Assembly: GCA_946800325.1 (NCBI GenBank)
Contig: OX326960.1
Span: forward strand, 51,827,355-51,891,354
DNA from: Luzula sylvatica
Taxonomy: Eukaryota > Streptophyta > Magnoliopsida > Poales > Juncaceae
Direction of reading: 5' to 3'
Length of the DNA stretch: 64,000 nucleotides
Shown here: positions 1-11,282 of the stretch, one piece after another
Layout of the letters: the number at the start of each line of letters is the position of its first letter
How positions within the stretch are numbered: position 1 is the stretch's first letter
The notes under the pieces: model-generated
What the model was told of the DNA's origin: nothing
The model's database searches: none
What the model saw: only the letters and a program-made list of their open reading frames with translations
Position numbers and translations under genes: made by a program

Positions 1-1347
1 AAGCACCATTCTCCAAGGTTGGAGAAAGGTCCAAGGAACTATTGGAGCTTATACATTCGGATGTATGGGGTCCAATGAGTACCGAGGCAAGAGGAGGTTA
101 TCGATACTTCATAACGTTTACGGATGATTTTAGTAGATATGGGTATATCTACTTAATGCGTAACAAATATGAATATTTTTTAAAACTTCAAAGAATTTCA
201 GAATAAGGTTCAAAATCAACTTGGCAAGACAATCAAAGCACTTCGATCAGATCAAGGAGGCGAGTATTTGAGCTATGAGTTTGAGGATCATCTCAAAAAT
301 TGTGGAATCGTTTCACAATTAGCTCCACCTGGAACGTCTCAAATGGAATGGAGTGTCTGAGAGGAGGAATCAGACCTTATTAAATATGGTTCGATCAATG
401 ATGAGTCAAACTAGTCTCCCAAAATCGTTTTGGGGATATGCCCTTGAGACAACGACTTTTCTAATAAACCGCTTACCTTCTAAATCGGTGCAAAAGACTC
501 CATATGACATATGGACGGACAACATCCGGTGTTATCTTTTGTCAGAATTTGGGGATGCGACGTTTACGTCCGGAAAATGTATTCGGATAAACTCGAACCC
601 AAATCTGAAAAATATTTATTTGTAGGATCTCCTAAGATATTATTTCTACAATTCCGAGGAAAACAAGGTTTTCGTAGCTCGTAGAGGTACCTTCTTGGAG
701 GAGGACTTTATATCTCAACGAGCTAGTGGGAGTAAAATTGATCTCGAAGAGGTTCGAGATCCAAAAATAAACATTGAGCCGATGGAAGTTGACCCGACTA
801 CGTCAATAGTTGAGGATGTCGAGCCAATAACACAAGGTTCTCCTCGTAGGTCTAGTAGGACCAGGCTGGAACCAATACGATATGGTATTATCTTGCCCTT
901 GCTTCTCCAGATTGGTCTTTTCCTCATTGCCAGCTCCTAAAGCGCATTCCGGTCATTAAGGACCCAGTATGTGAGGCAACGTCGAACTCATAGATGATGA
1001 GAAGACAACCTACAAAGATGATGTGTCGAGCGGAGATTTCGACAAATGCCATGATGCCATGAAGTCCGAGATCCAATCCATGTACGATAATCAAGTTTGG
1101 AACTTGATTGATCCACCACCCTCGGTTAAACCCGTCGGGTGTAAATGAGTTTTCAAGAAGAAAACGACATGGATAGGAAATTGCATACTTACAAAGCACG
1201 GCTAGTCGCGAAAGGTTTCAAGCAAATTCATGGTGTAGACTATGATGAAACGTTTTCGCCGGCAGCAATGCTTAAGTCTGACTATTAGATATGGCAAATG
1301 GATGTTAAAACCGCTTTCCTTAACGAAAACTTATCGGAGGATGTGTA

Positions 1348-1749
1348 TGTAGGGTTACGCACACGTTTATCAAAGTGTGCAGCGGAATTAGTTTCGCATG
1401 CGTAACCTAATTCTACCGGGATCACGCTCTAAAACCACCCAAAAAGGAAGAGTTGGAGAAAATTACCTCGTACAAGTTAGTACGTGTCGATTTCTTCTCC
1501 AAATCCGTGAACTTTCTCCAAGGAGTGCTCGTGCAATCCCTCTACTCGTGTCCACCTTGATTTCGACCGATCGGAAACCGTCAACGTCGTTCTAGTCGGC
1601 GTGACGATTAATTCTCTCAAGTTCTTTGCTCAAATCTCCCTCTCAATCTCCCTAGATCTAATCTAAAACTCTGCGGAAGAAGAGAGAGAAAGCGGCGGCT
1701 CAAAACCCTAATTTCTGAAGAAAAAAAACTTAGGTTAAAACGAAATCAG

Positions 1750-1787
<38 letters not shown>

Positions 1788-1998
1788 GAATTAGGTCAGT
1801 TCGAACGCACCTAAATGGTTCGTTCGAACGAACCCAGTATGTTCGAACCCACTTAAATGGTTCGTTCATTCTGACTATCACGAATAAGTCCGTTCGAACG
1901 CACTCATATAGTTCGTTCGAACGAACCTAATTCTGACTACAGAATTGCCTATTTATATAAATTCTTCCAAGTTAATTCTTAAGCCATATTTTCTTTCA
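1348..1998 (-). mobile_element. solo LTR inserted in copia RT, TSD GTGTA
   Basis: Seen directly: a 651-bp segment beginning TG and ending CA, flanked by GTGTA at 1343-1347 and 1999-2003, interrupts a conserved RT motif. Both ends resemble those of the LTRs at 4213-5278 (TGAA-GAAA start and CCC-ACA end on the minus strand), which sets the minus orientation and the family. It contains an (AT)n tract at about 1755-1786 and the palindromes listed separately. A lone LTR with an intact target duplication is the usual product of recombination between the two LTRs of a full element. Confidence 0.85.
1817..1926. repeat. Palindromic GTTCGTTCGAACGAAC motifs in solo LTR U3
   Basis: GGTTCGTTCGAACGAACC at 1817-1834 and GTTCGTTCGAACGAAC at 1911-1926 are perfect palindromes. 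Half-sites (GTTCGAAC, GTTCGTTC) lie between them. In the inferred minus orientation they sit in U3, upstream of the AT tract, where a promoter/enhancer would be. No specific factor can be named. Confidence 0.7.
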
Positions 1999-3209
1999 GT
2001 GTACATGACACAACCCGAAGGTTTTATCGATCCAAAGAATCCTAAGAAAGTATGAAAGCTTCAACGGTCCATTTATGGACTGAAATAAGCTTCTCGGAGT
2101 TGGAATATTCGTTTTGATGAAGTCATAAGCGAGTTTGATTTTATCAAAAACGAAGAAGAACCTTGTGTATATAAGAAGGTTAGTGGGAGCCACGTAGTGT
2201 TTCTTGTTCTTTATGTGGACGACATATTGATCATAGGAAGCGACATTTCGATGTTATCGGATGTTAAGAAGTATTTGAATACTCGTTTCGCTATGAAAGA
2301 TTTAGGAGAGGCCGTCTACATTTTAGGTGTGAGGATCTATAGTGATAGATCCAAGACGCTCATCGGCCTAAGTCAGAGTACGTACATCGACAAAGTGCTA
2401 AAAAGGTTTTTAATGCAAAACTCTAAGAAAGGGTTTCTCCCCATGTCGAGTGGTATAAACTTTTCGAAAGCTCAATGTCCGACATCGAGCGAAGAGAAAA
2501 GTAACATGGATAAGGTTCCATACGCTTCGGCGATTGGATCTATCATGTATGTCATGATATGTACGAGACATGACGTGTCGTATGCACTGAGCGTCTTATC
2601 ACTTTACGAATCGAATCCAGTTGATCCGCATTGGCAAGCCGTGAAAACTATCCTTAAGTACTTGCGAAGAACTAAGGATCAGTTTCTAGTCTATGGTGGC
2701 GAGGATAATGGATTGGTTGTAACGGGTTACACCGATGCCAGTTTCCAAACATGACCGATGATTTTCGATCACAAAGTGGGTACGTGTTCTGCTTGAACGG
2801 TGGCGTGGTTATATGGAAGAGTTCCAAACAACCGACAAGTGCTGACTCTATGACGGAAGCGGAGTATATTGCGGCTTCGAAAGCCGCAAAGGAGACAGTT
2901 TGGGTCAAGAAGTTCGTGACCGAACTTGGTGTCATGCCGAGCATCTCGGAACCCGTGGTTGTGTATTGTGACAATACGGGTGCAATAGCACAAGCCAAGG
3001 AACCGAGATCGCATCATCGCTCCAAACATATCATGCGTAAATTTCACTTGATTCGTGAGATTTTACAAATGCAGGATGTTGCGATTTTAAAGATTGATAC
3101 TGACGAGAATGTAGAGGATCCGTTTACGAAGCCACTTCCAATTGCGAAACATGATCGTCATGCTAGAAGTATAGGTTTGAGATACCTAGAGGAGGAAGTT
3201 GGAATGTAG

Positions 3210-3985
3210 TTATCTAAAACACTAAGATTAGTTATGAGTTGTAAACGATGTATCACCCAAGACTTATTCTATATATTAATGCATTTCAAAAAAATTATAT
3301 TTTATTTGCATTTATCATTTATATGAAAACTTGTGCGTGGTTGTGTAATTTGATTACACAAACCATGATTTATGACTTGTGTGAGCGTCCACATGATACG
3401 TGATCATGTTAAGTAAAACCGTCACATTTCAAAAGTTATATTTCAAAAATGTCCCTAGTCACGATTATGATACTTATGTGATAAGTATATCTATTATAAG
3501 ATAATAGACTAACATGTACTCTAGCATATTCGCCGAGGTGATGATTATGTTTTGTTAATCATAGGACAAAGAGTTTGTTGAATCGGGAATATAGATATGC
3601 ATTAGGTTATGCATATTGTGACTTGACCAAAAGTGCGATACCATGACATGGTTTAGTCATTGTAAATGGAATTGTAACGAATGAGGTCTTAATTCTTCAC
3701 ACTTGAGATGATCATAGATCATATTTCGTGCGTAGCATGATACTTAGATATAATCTTCCACTATCTGTAACAGGATGGTCATGGGATTATAATTGGGTAT
3801 TGTCCGAAACACGGAATTTAATGTGAGTAATCAAGATAGAAATTGTTCCTTTCGAGAGAAAGAGATATCCCTTAGCCCTATCGATGAAGTGATCAACGAA
3901 ATCTCTGGCCAGAGTCAATGATATTAATAGTTAATATCGATTGTGTTTGTTGATTCAATTCGGTATCGAGACGTAAGTTTAGTCA
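3210..3985 (+). other. Non-coding 3' tail of copia element A
   Basis: About 775 bp between the end of RNase H and the break at about 3985 with no ORF of note. It is the inverted counterpart of about 5650-6460 in element B: for example the block ending in GAGATACCTAGAGGAGGAAG at the end of RNase H is found inverted near 6460-6480, and the CTCTGGCCAGAG palindrome block at 3904-3915 is found inverted near 5716-5727. Conservation of this untranslated stretch between copies argues for a family-specific 3' region. Confidence 0.7.
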
Positions 3986-4207
3986 ATCAAATTTGATGCT
4001 TGACCTGCAAAAAGAGTGGGCATTGGAAAAGAAATTACAATATTTACCTCGAGGAGGTGAAGAAAAGCAAGGGGAAGGTTTTGGAAGCCGGAACCGCAGG
4101 TATGACCGTTATAGAAATTAATATTTCAACTTTGAACAATTGCGTATAGGATACCGATTGTGGAACTCATATTTGTCGTAATATGCAGGTTCTTCAAAGT
4201 AGAAGGC
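3986..4207 (+). pseudogene. copia gag zinc knuckle/protease fragment, left half
   Basis: Plus-strand coding remnant: a C..GH zinc-knuckle tail (KKSGHWKRN), a lysine-rich linker, then a protease-like stretch with a degenerate D-T-D active-site motif followed by GTHIC. It is cut at 4207 by element B and resumes after the target duplication at 8888. It lies directly after the 3' tail of element A, as if a deletion had joined the end of one copy to the gag-pol of a neighbouring tandem copy. Confidence 0.7.
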
Positions 4208-4212
4208 AATTA

Positions 4213-5278
4213 TGTTGGGAATTCGCCCGACCCCGGGCCCGCGCAGCGGATATGAAGGCCCGGTCCAGTTCCCTAAATCCAAGATCACGCCATGACTTCG
4301 AGGGTACGATGCAAAGTAGGATAGACGATTACCAGCGTGAAATTGATCACGCACGACGGGTTGATCGCTCGCATCCTTCTCTTCCTTCGGTGTCACGTTG
4401 GTGACTAGCCCGTACGTCCCATACCGCACGTCTCCCACCGTCTTGACACGCCTCGGGTTGTCTTCGTGCGTTCCATGCCCGCATGCTTCCACAACCCGTT
4501 ACTCGATTCGCTCGTTTTCGTCTCCGGTAGATTTCGTTCCTCCGAATCGATCACAACCGAAAGACCCCAGATGTTTCTCCTCTACGTGTATCCACCTTGA
4601 CTCGTAAGACGTCGGTCGCGGGTGCAACTGCCAAGACGAAGCACCGGCGAACTTGCTCGATCGATTGATTCTCTTCTCCGAAAAAACTATTTTTCTCGGT
4701 TCTCTCTCTTTACACCATTTCACTCAATAGAAAGATGTCTCTCAATATTTCTGGAATATTCTGAATGAATTCACATCTGGATTGACCCGAGAGAGAGAGA
4801 GAGAAACATCATCTTTATATCACATATGATTAGGATTGGCCAAAAGACATGTATATCCAATATACACTCTTTCACACAGAAAGTTGCATGAATCTGTCCT
4901 GTATTCTGTCCATACGAAATTGGTAAATTCCTCTGAAAGACAATCAACCAACACGAAAGTTGTAGACAATCTTATTATCTACACGAGCCAATTTGGTCTG
5001 GCCAAATTGGAGTTCGTATGCAAACGTTATGACTGTTTTACTAACTGTATGTCATACTGTTGCACCCTTTCGGTATTTCATAGAAACGACACTGATACTT
5101 CGTTCATATGAAATATATTTCTACATGAAGGTTGTAGATAATATTATTATCTATCTAACCCAATTTGAACCATTCAAATTGGATTTTCCTACTGAAAGAT
5201 ATGACCACGAATGTACGCTTACATTCGTTTATCCTTGTGTACACTTTTACGGTTGATCCTGAAACTGTATTTCCTTCA
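4213..5278 (-). repeat. 3' LTR of copia element B
   Basis: A 1066-bp LTR, read on the minus strand from TGAAGGAAATACAG at 5278 to CCCAACA at 4213. It is nearly identical to 8040-8882 over about 840 bp, differing by scattered substitutions and a short indel near 8355-8365. Flanking on the outer side is the AATTA target duplication; on the inner side is the purine-rich tract GAGTGGGAGAC. Confidence 0.88.
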
Positions 5279-5290
5279 GTCTCCCACTCA
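5279..5290 (-). other. Polypurine tract of element B
   Basis: Minus-strand GAGTGGGAGAC abuts the TG start of the 3' LTR, the expected site for plus-strand DNA priming in an LTR retrotransposon. Its position fixes the minus orientation of the element. Confidence 0.75.
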
Positions 5291-6469
5291 ATTTCAGATC
5301 TATCTAAAAGGTACTCATGCATATCCAATATGCATGATTTTAGAGAATATAGCTCGCATATCAAATACCAAGCTACGCACATCTTATGTGCCAATTTTAT
5401 AATCAAGTCCGACTTAGTACGACTCGTTGTGTGACCAGGTAGGTACGGTTAACGATGGCAGTAGGCTGTTTCCAAAGCACTACAAGCCCATGAGCGGGAT
5501 CTAGTCACTCCATCATGGCTACCCATGTTAACACGAAAAATGATTGTGATCATTGTGCCTATCTCGAATAGCGGTCATTAGTTCTCTTGTTAGCGATATC
5601 CGTTAATCAAAAGGCATGGTGATAGTCATCCTTATATTTTGATTAACTATACTTATTCCTCGAGTCCGAATTGAGTTAATAAATTACAATCGATCTTAAC
5701 TTTTAATATCATTGACTCTGGCCAGAGATTTCGTTAATCAATTCATCGAGCGGCCTAAGAGATATCTCTTCCTTTCGGAATAAACAATTCCTATCTTGGA
5801 GACTCACATTGAATTCCGTGTTTCGGACAATACCCAATGATGACCGTTTTGGCCCCCTGTTACGGTAGGCGTAAGGTCATATCAAAGTATTGTGTTACGC
5901 ACGTAACGCAATCAATGGTCCCCTCAAGTGTGAAGAACCTAAAACCCCATCCGTCGCAAGTCCATCTATAATGACTAAACCATGTCATGGTCTCGCGGCT
6001 TTGGTCATATCCAATACATGTAACCTAACATATATCTACGTTCCCGATTCGACAAGCACATTGTCCCATTATTAGTAAAACATAATCATCTCCTCGGCAA
6101 ACGTACTAGTGTACACGTCCAGTCTATTATCTGATAATAGAAATGCTTCTCTCTTAAGCAAACTGATCCGCGACAAGGGATGTTTAGAAATGACACTTTA
6201 AGTGTGACGGTTTTGCTGCACATAATCATCAATTAGGCCGGCGTCCACACAAGCTCAAATCAGGGTTCATATAACAATCATAATACACAACCCGCACACA
6301 GTTTTCATATAAGGTGAATGCATATTAATTTAAGTAAACAAAAATTTTAAAAGGGATGCATTCATATGGACTAAGTATTTGGGTGATACAACGCTTACCT
6401 ATGGGTATCCCCATACCCATAACCTGCGAGGACTATCGTATTAGATAACTACACTCTACTCTCTTCTTC

Positions 6470-7990
6470 CTCCTCTAGGTATCTCCATACCCATAGTCAT
6501 CGCATGTCAGTCACGCGTGACTAGAGAGAGCGGTTTTGTAAACGGGTCCGCACGTTCCCGCTAGTGTTACTCTGATCAGGATTGGAACATTTTCAATACC
6601 TACGATCACATCTTTTCACAAAATTTCATGGATCAAATGAAATTTTTCTGAGTATTGGCTAGAAGTGGTTGTGACCTCGGCATTTTTGGCTTGTATTATT
6701 GTGTTTCATGCAATAAACAACCATAAATCCGATAACTCATGACTACTAGAGTTTGGTCATGTATCATTGATCCATACCACTTCCTTTTACGATTAATAAC
6801 CGCAATATACTCGCCTCCGTAAATAGAATCATTAACTATTGGTCTTGTGGAACCTTTCCACATAACCATGTTTTCATTTAAGCAAAACATGTACACACTT
6901 TGTGATCGAAAGTCATGCTACATATTTGGACGTGCTTAATATTTGGAAAATGTTATTGTTATAACTATTTATAACCAACACGTCCTCCACACCATTATAG
7001 ATAAAATAAAATCCTGAATTCTTTCGCAAAGTATTCAAGGATAAACTTCACCGCTATCAATACAAATCCCGATGGGTTTAAATATACATAACCATTATGT
7101 ATATAAATGTATAACCATTATACATTCACAAGGGTTAGTCTCATGTAATCGAATTACATTCAAACTCATGTGATTCCCATGAATTTTATTGACGGTAAAT
7201 TAGACGATTTATGTGTACGACGTATAGCCACATACATATCATGACAGATATAATAGATCCTAACATCAAATGTAAGGCATCATATTATTACTTTTCGCGC
7301 TGCTTGATGTCTCACATCGAGCCGTTGAAAATTTCTGCCATTCGACATTTCGATTTAACTCCTCCAAGGAGTTATATGTTGAAAACCATTTTCAACAATA
7401 TGTCGATATATGTGCTATAACATAGAACGATGAACTTCTTAGATCTATCCTATAGATCTTCACGCTTAATTCATAAGTGATCACGTCTAAATCCTTTGTC
7501 GTTACAAGAAATATATCGTGTCTCCCACTAACCTTCATGTGTACACAAAGTTTTCATTCGTTCCGACAATGTTATAACTGTTTATAACTTCGTCAAAACG
7601 AATATTCCAATTCCGAGAAGCATTCTTAATTTAATCCATCATATGGATCGTTAAAGCATGCATATCCTATTCCTATTCTTATGAATCGACAAAACCGTAA
7701 GGTTGTGTCAAGTACACGTCCTTTAATAAAATTTTTGTTAAGAAATTCGGTTTCGACATCCATCTTGCCACATCATATAGTCATAATATGCGATTATGGC
7801 AAGCAGAATTTCGAGAATGGGAAAGCATGGCAACATGCGAAAATGTTTCTTCAATATAGGCCGACTATGAATTGCATGAAACTCTTCGCAAAAAGCCTCG
7901 CTTTACATATATGCGTATACCTATCCATGTAGGTTGTTCATCTTGAAAAACCCATTCACATTTCACGGGTCTAACCCAGAAAGTAATGAA
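6470..7990 (-). pseudogene. copia pol remnant of element B (RT, RNase H)
   Basis: Minus-strand, heavily decayed. The RNase H block is at 6896-6696 (YMFCLNE-N, then GGEYIA), corresponding to the RNase H of element A. An RT piece near 7640-7560 reads WNIRFDEV, and the piece at about 7990-7900 matches the start of RT (NLIDP-like, then a VFQ-like block). Frameshifts and stops occur throughout. Gag, protease and integrase are absent. Confidence 0.75.
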
Positions 7991-8039
7991 ATCAAGTTCT
8001 GAACTTGATAATTTACATGGATCGAATCTCAGATTTCAT

Positions 8040-8882
8040 GACACGCCTCGGGTTGTCTTCGTGCGTTCCATGCCCGCATGCTTCCACAGCCCGTTACTCG
8101 ATTCGCTCGTTTCCGTCTCCGGCAGATTTCGTTCCTCCGAATCGATCACAACCGAAAGAGCCCCAGATGTTGCTCCTCTACTTGTATCCACCTTGACTCG
8201 TAAGACGTCGGTCGCGGGTGCAACTGCCTAGACGAAGCACCGGCGAAATTGCTCGATCGATTGATTCTCTTCTCCGAAAAAACTGTTTTTCTCGGTTCTC
8301 TCTCTTTACACCATTTCACTCAATAGAAAGAAGTCTCTCAATATTTCTGGAATATTCTGAATATTCTGAATGAATTCACATCTGGATTGACCAGAGAGAG
8401 AGAGAAAAAAACATCATATTTATATCACATAGGATTAGGATTGGCCAAAAGACATGTATATCCAATATACACTCTTTCACACAGAAAGTTGCATGAATTG
8501 TCCAGTATTTTGTCCATACGAAATTGGTAAATTCCTCTGACAGAACATCAACCAACACGAAAGTTGTAGATAATCGTATTATCTACACGACCCAATTTGG
8601 CCTGGTCCAATTGGAGGTCGTATGCAAAAGTTATGACTGTTTTACTAACTGTATATCATACTGTTGCACCCTTTCGGTATTTCATAGAAACGACACTGAT
8701 ATTTCGTTCATATGAAATATATTTCTACATGAAGGTTGTAGATAATCTTATTATCTATCTAACCCAATTTGAACCATTCAAATTGGATTTTCCTACTGAA
8801 AGATATGACCACGAATGTACACTTACATTCGTTTATCGTTGTGTACACTTTTACGGTTGATCCTGAAACTGTATTTCCTTCA
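8040..8882 (-). repeat. Truncated 5' LTR of copia element B
   Basis: 843 bp matching 4445-5278 of the 3' LTR. The start (minus strand, 8882) is intact and abuts the AATTA duplication. The end is lost: at 8039/8040 the LTR passes straight into RT-like sequence. Confidence 0.85.
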
Positions 8883-8887
8883 AATTA

Positions 8888-9044
8888 GCACGAAGTGAAG
8901 TGGATCTTCGAGTTGGGAATGGAGCAAGAGTTGCTGCATTGGCCGTTGGAGAAGTTCATCTAACGTATATCATATCGGATACCGTATTCGTATTCGAAAT
9001 CGGATACCAGATAACGTATATCATATTCATATCAGTATTCGTAT
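8888..9044 (+). pseudogene. copia protease/pre-integrase fragment, right half, then GTATTCG repeats
   Basis: Continues the fragment ending at 4207 once element B and one AATTA copy are set aside: VDLRVGNGARVAALAVGE at about 8899-8952 is the highly conserved copia motif after the protease. From about 8960 the sequence becomes degenerate repeats of CGGATACCGTATTCGTAT type, resumed at 10542-10590 on the far side of the next solo LTR. Confidence 0.75.
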
Positions 9045-9397
9045 TGTTGGTTCAAATTTCCTAGGATTTGATTATCTCAAAATAATGTCGATACCAGTAA
9101 TATATTTGCGGGAGTGACATTTATAAAGATAGCAGACGTAACCAACAAAAGGATCAAAATAAGAATCAAGACGTCGGAAGTCAAGACGGTGAAGAAACGA
9201 TGGCACGAAAACGCATGATCAAGTGAAGACATCAAGACATCGAAGATTCCGCAAGTTGGGGTATCGCACAAATCACGAAAACAACTTATAGGTATCCCTA
9301 AACTTGTTTATGAATTATTAAACTCTAAATTTGTCAAAGAAATATATTCGAAATCCATCAAAATGATGAAATAACAAATAAGGCTGACATAAATATG

Positions 9398-9934
9398 TCC
9401 GTTATAACGGACCATCAGTGTCCGTTGTAACGGACCTTCTCGTCCCCTTCAAGAATGGCAAACACAATATAGTTTGTTACAACGGATTCACCAGTCCGTT
9501 GTAACGGAAATCCACCAAGCGTTGTAACGTAAGTATCACCATTACAACGCTAATTAATGCCAGCTTGAAGAAAAATCACAGATCTATGTCCGTTGTAACG
9601 GACTGTTATGTCTGTTGTAACGGATATTGAACTCACTTCAGTATACCAAATATTACTCCATGTCCGTTGTAACGGAATATCCAATATCCGTTGTAACTGA
9701 CAAACATCAACCGTTGTAACGGAATTGGCTTCGTTATAACGGATATATAGAACAAACCTGAAGTGAGGTCACAGCTGAACGTACGTTGTAATGGACTGTG
9801 TAGCTCGTTACAACGAACTTTAAATTCATGAGCTCCGTTATAACGGACTTTATTTCCGTTGTAACGGACTATGAAAAATACGAATATATTGGTTGTAACG
9901 GCTAGTTTGACTTATGTGTCCGTTGTAACGGACC
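9398..9934. repeat. Array of about 18 TCCGTTGTAACGGA palindromes in LTR U3
   Basis: Complete or near-complete copies of TCCGTT(G/A)TAACGGA occur at about 9398, 9420, 9492, 9585, 9611, 9661, 9688, 9709, 9730, 9834, 9854 and 9918, with degenerate copies between. Spacing is irregular (17 to about 60 bp), so this is not a tandem duplication of one unit. The array ends about 40 bp upstream of the TATA box, an arrangement expected of a multi-site enhancer. Confidence 0.85.
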
Positions 9935-9973
9935 ATGCAGAAAAAGCAAGATAAGCGAAGGGTCTATGTGTTC

Positions 9974-9982
9974 TATAAATAG
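9974..9982 (+). promoter_or_regulatory. LTR TATA box
   Basis: TATAAATAG lies downstream of the palindrome array and upstream of a pyrimidine-rich CCCTTCCCTCATTCTCTC stretch that would contain the start of transcription. Confidence 0.7.
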
Positions 9983-10541
9983 AACCCTTCCCTCATTCTC
10001 TCATATTTTCTCAACAATTATATTTTCCAATCAAAAGAGAGAATCCTAGCTTTACACCTTGAACTTAATCTTCTAAACATTCTTAGAGATTATTAGATCA
10101 CTCTTTATTCCATAAAATACGATTCCCAACTTGCGTGACCGATCACGTTTAGTTCGTATTAGATAATTGTAATAGGCTAGTGCAAAGATTGTAAATCTCG
10201 CCATAGATCGATAGAAGCATGTAAATTGAACTAGGCAAACCTTGTAATTGCTTGATTTGGGTATTCAATTGAAACCCGAGAAGGCGCAAGGCAACCCCGG
10301 AGACGTAGGTGCTTGCAATTAATCGAGTCGGTCGATTGAGCAAGTAGCCGGTGAGTTAAAGCTACAAAGCAACCACCTACCGAACTCCGTAAAAAAATAT
10401 CTTGTGTTATTTGTTTCGGTATTGTATTTCTTTCTATAATTTATTTACGTTTCCGCCCAAATTGTAATTGTATTCCATTAACGCGAAAATTGGACCTTAC
10501 GACTTCCTATTCACTCTCCTCTAGGTCTAAATTAAACAACA

Positions 10542-11245
10542 CATATCCGTATTCGTATCAATATTTGTATCGGATACCGTATTAAAAAACATTTGTTAGT
10601 TTTTTGAACTTATCATCCAAAAAACAAAATTCTCTAAAATTTAATGGTATTTAAAAAAATATTCTCTAAAAATGAATTGTATTAAAAAAATAATATTCTC
10701 TAAAAATTAGTTGTATTACAAAAATAATATTCTCTAAATATTAGTGGTGTTAAAAAATAATGTTCTCTAAAAATTATTGATATTAAAATAATATTTTCTA
10801 AAAATTAGTTGTATTAATACTAAATCGATTAATTTTCAATTTTTGAACTTTTTTTTTGAACTTTTTTTAAAAAATAATGTTTTTTGAACTTTTTTTTAAA
10901 AATTAGTTGTATTAATACTAAATCGATATATTTTCTAAAAAATAATGTTTTTTGAAATATTTTTTTTTTCAATTTTTTTTAATTATTCGATTAATTTTCT
11001 AAAATTAAATTAAAAATATTTGTCATTTGATGAATCCAAAATAATCAATAAAACATAATCAAAACACAATCACACAAATTGACACATGAAACCTTAAATC
11101 ATCATAAACTAAATCGTAATAACACAAATATAATCCACAATAATAAAAAAATTCCATAAACAATAATAAATTACATAATTTCATAAACAATAAAAAATTC
11201 CATAAACCATGGAAGGAACAACAAACATTATAATTCAGTTAATTT
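10542..11245. repeat. AT-rich stretch with degenerate TTCTCTAAAAATTA repeats
   Basis: After a short GGATACC/GTATTCG repeat, 10620-10925 is a degenerate tandem array (period about 40-45 bp) of units containing ATATTCTCTAAAAATTA and TTGTATTA. Similar units resume at 13360-13410 beyond the CACTA-like element. 10930-11245 is low-complexity AT sequence with no gene. Confidence 0.6.
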
Positions 11246-11282
11246 CACTACTACACTTGTAAGAGCTATAAACTTACACGAT

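Larger units (their letters stand above)
3..3209 (+). pseudogene. copia pol pseudogene (integrase, RT, RNase H)
   Basis: Polyprotein that would copy and integrate a Ty1/copia element. Visible motifs: integrase HSDVWGP and RSDQGGEY, the catalytic-core RT motif YVDDILIIG at about 2209-2235, and the RNase H motifs GYTDASFQ, EAEY and YCDNTGAI. It is dead: frame changes near 180, 340 and 2752, stop codons in the first RT part (about 1146, 1205 and 1290), and a 651-bp LTR inserted at 1348. The longest open pieces are 2197-2754 and 2751-3209, in different frames. It has no host function. Confidence 0.9.
1..3985 (+). mobile_element. Ty1/copia retrotransposon remnant (element A), 5' part outside window
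   Basis: Degenerate copia element in plus orientation. Seen in order: integrase core (from base 3, with HSDVWGP), integrase C-terminal part (353-625), reverse transcriptase (about 1040-1345 and 2000-2600, split by a solo LTR), RNase H (2700-3209), then a long non-coding tail to about 3985. The order INT-RT-RNaseH is diagnostic of Ty1/copia. The tail matches, inverted, the tail of the neighbouring element at 5650-6480, so the two belong to one family. No 3' LTR follows: at about 3986 the sequence switches to a gag/protease fragment of another copy. Confidence 0.9.
4213..8882 (-). mobile_element. Ty1/copia element B, minus strand, internally deleted, TSD AATTA
   Basis: Seen directly: AATTA at 4208-4212 and again at 8883-8887 flanks a 4670-bp element whose termini are TG...CA. 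On the minus strand its order is 5' LTR remnant (8882-8040), RT and RNase H remnants (about 7990-6690), non-coding tail (about 6460-5280), polypurine tract (about 5290-5279), 3' LTR (5278-4213). The 3' 232 bp of the 5' LTR, the primer-binding site, gag, protease, integrase and the start of RT are missing: LTR sequence joins pol directly at 8039/8040. It cannot transpose by itself. Confidence 0.88.
9045..10541 (+). mobile_element. 1.5-kb solo LTR, imperfect TSD
   Basis: Begins TGTTGGTTCAAATTTCC at 9045 and ends TAAACAACA at 10541. Flanks are CGTAT (9040-9044) and CATAT (10542-10546), one mismatch. The end (TATTCACTCTCCTCTAGGTC) is typical of plant copia/SIRE-type LTRs. Inside are a palindrome array (9398-9934), a TATA box (9974-9982), a likely R/U5 and no coding sequence. 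The same GTATTCG/GGATACC repeat lies on both sides, so this is an insertion into that repeat. Confidence 0.75.

Noticed and set aside
9398..9934. CRISPR-like regular repeats
   Set aside because: Palindromes are irregularly spaced, spacers are not of uniform length, and the setting is a plant LTR.
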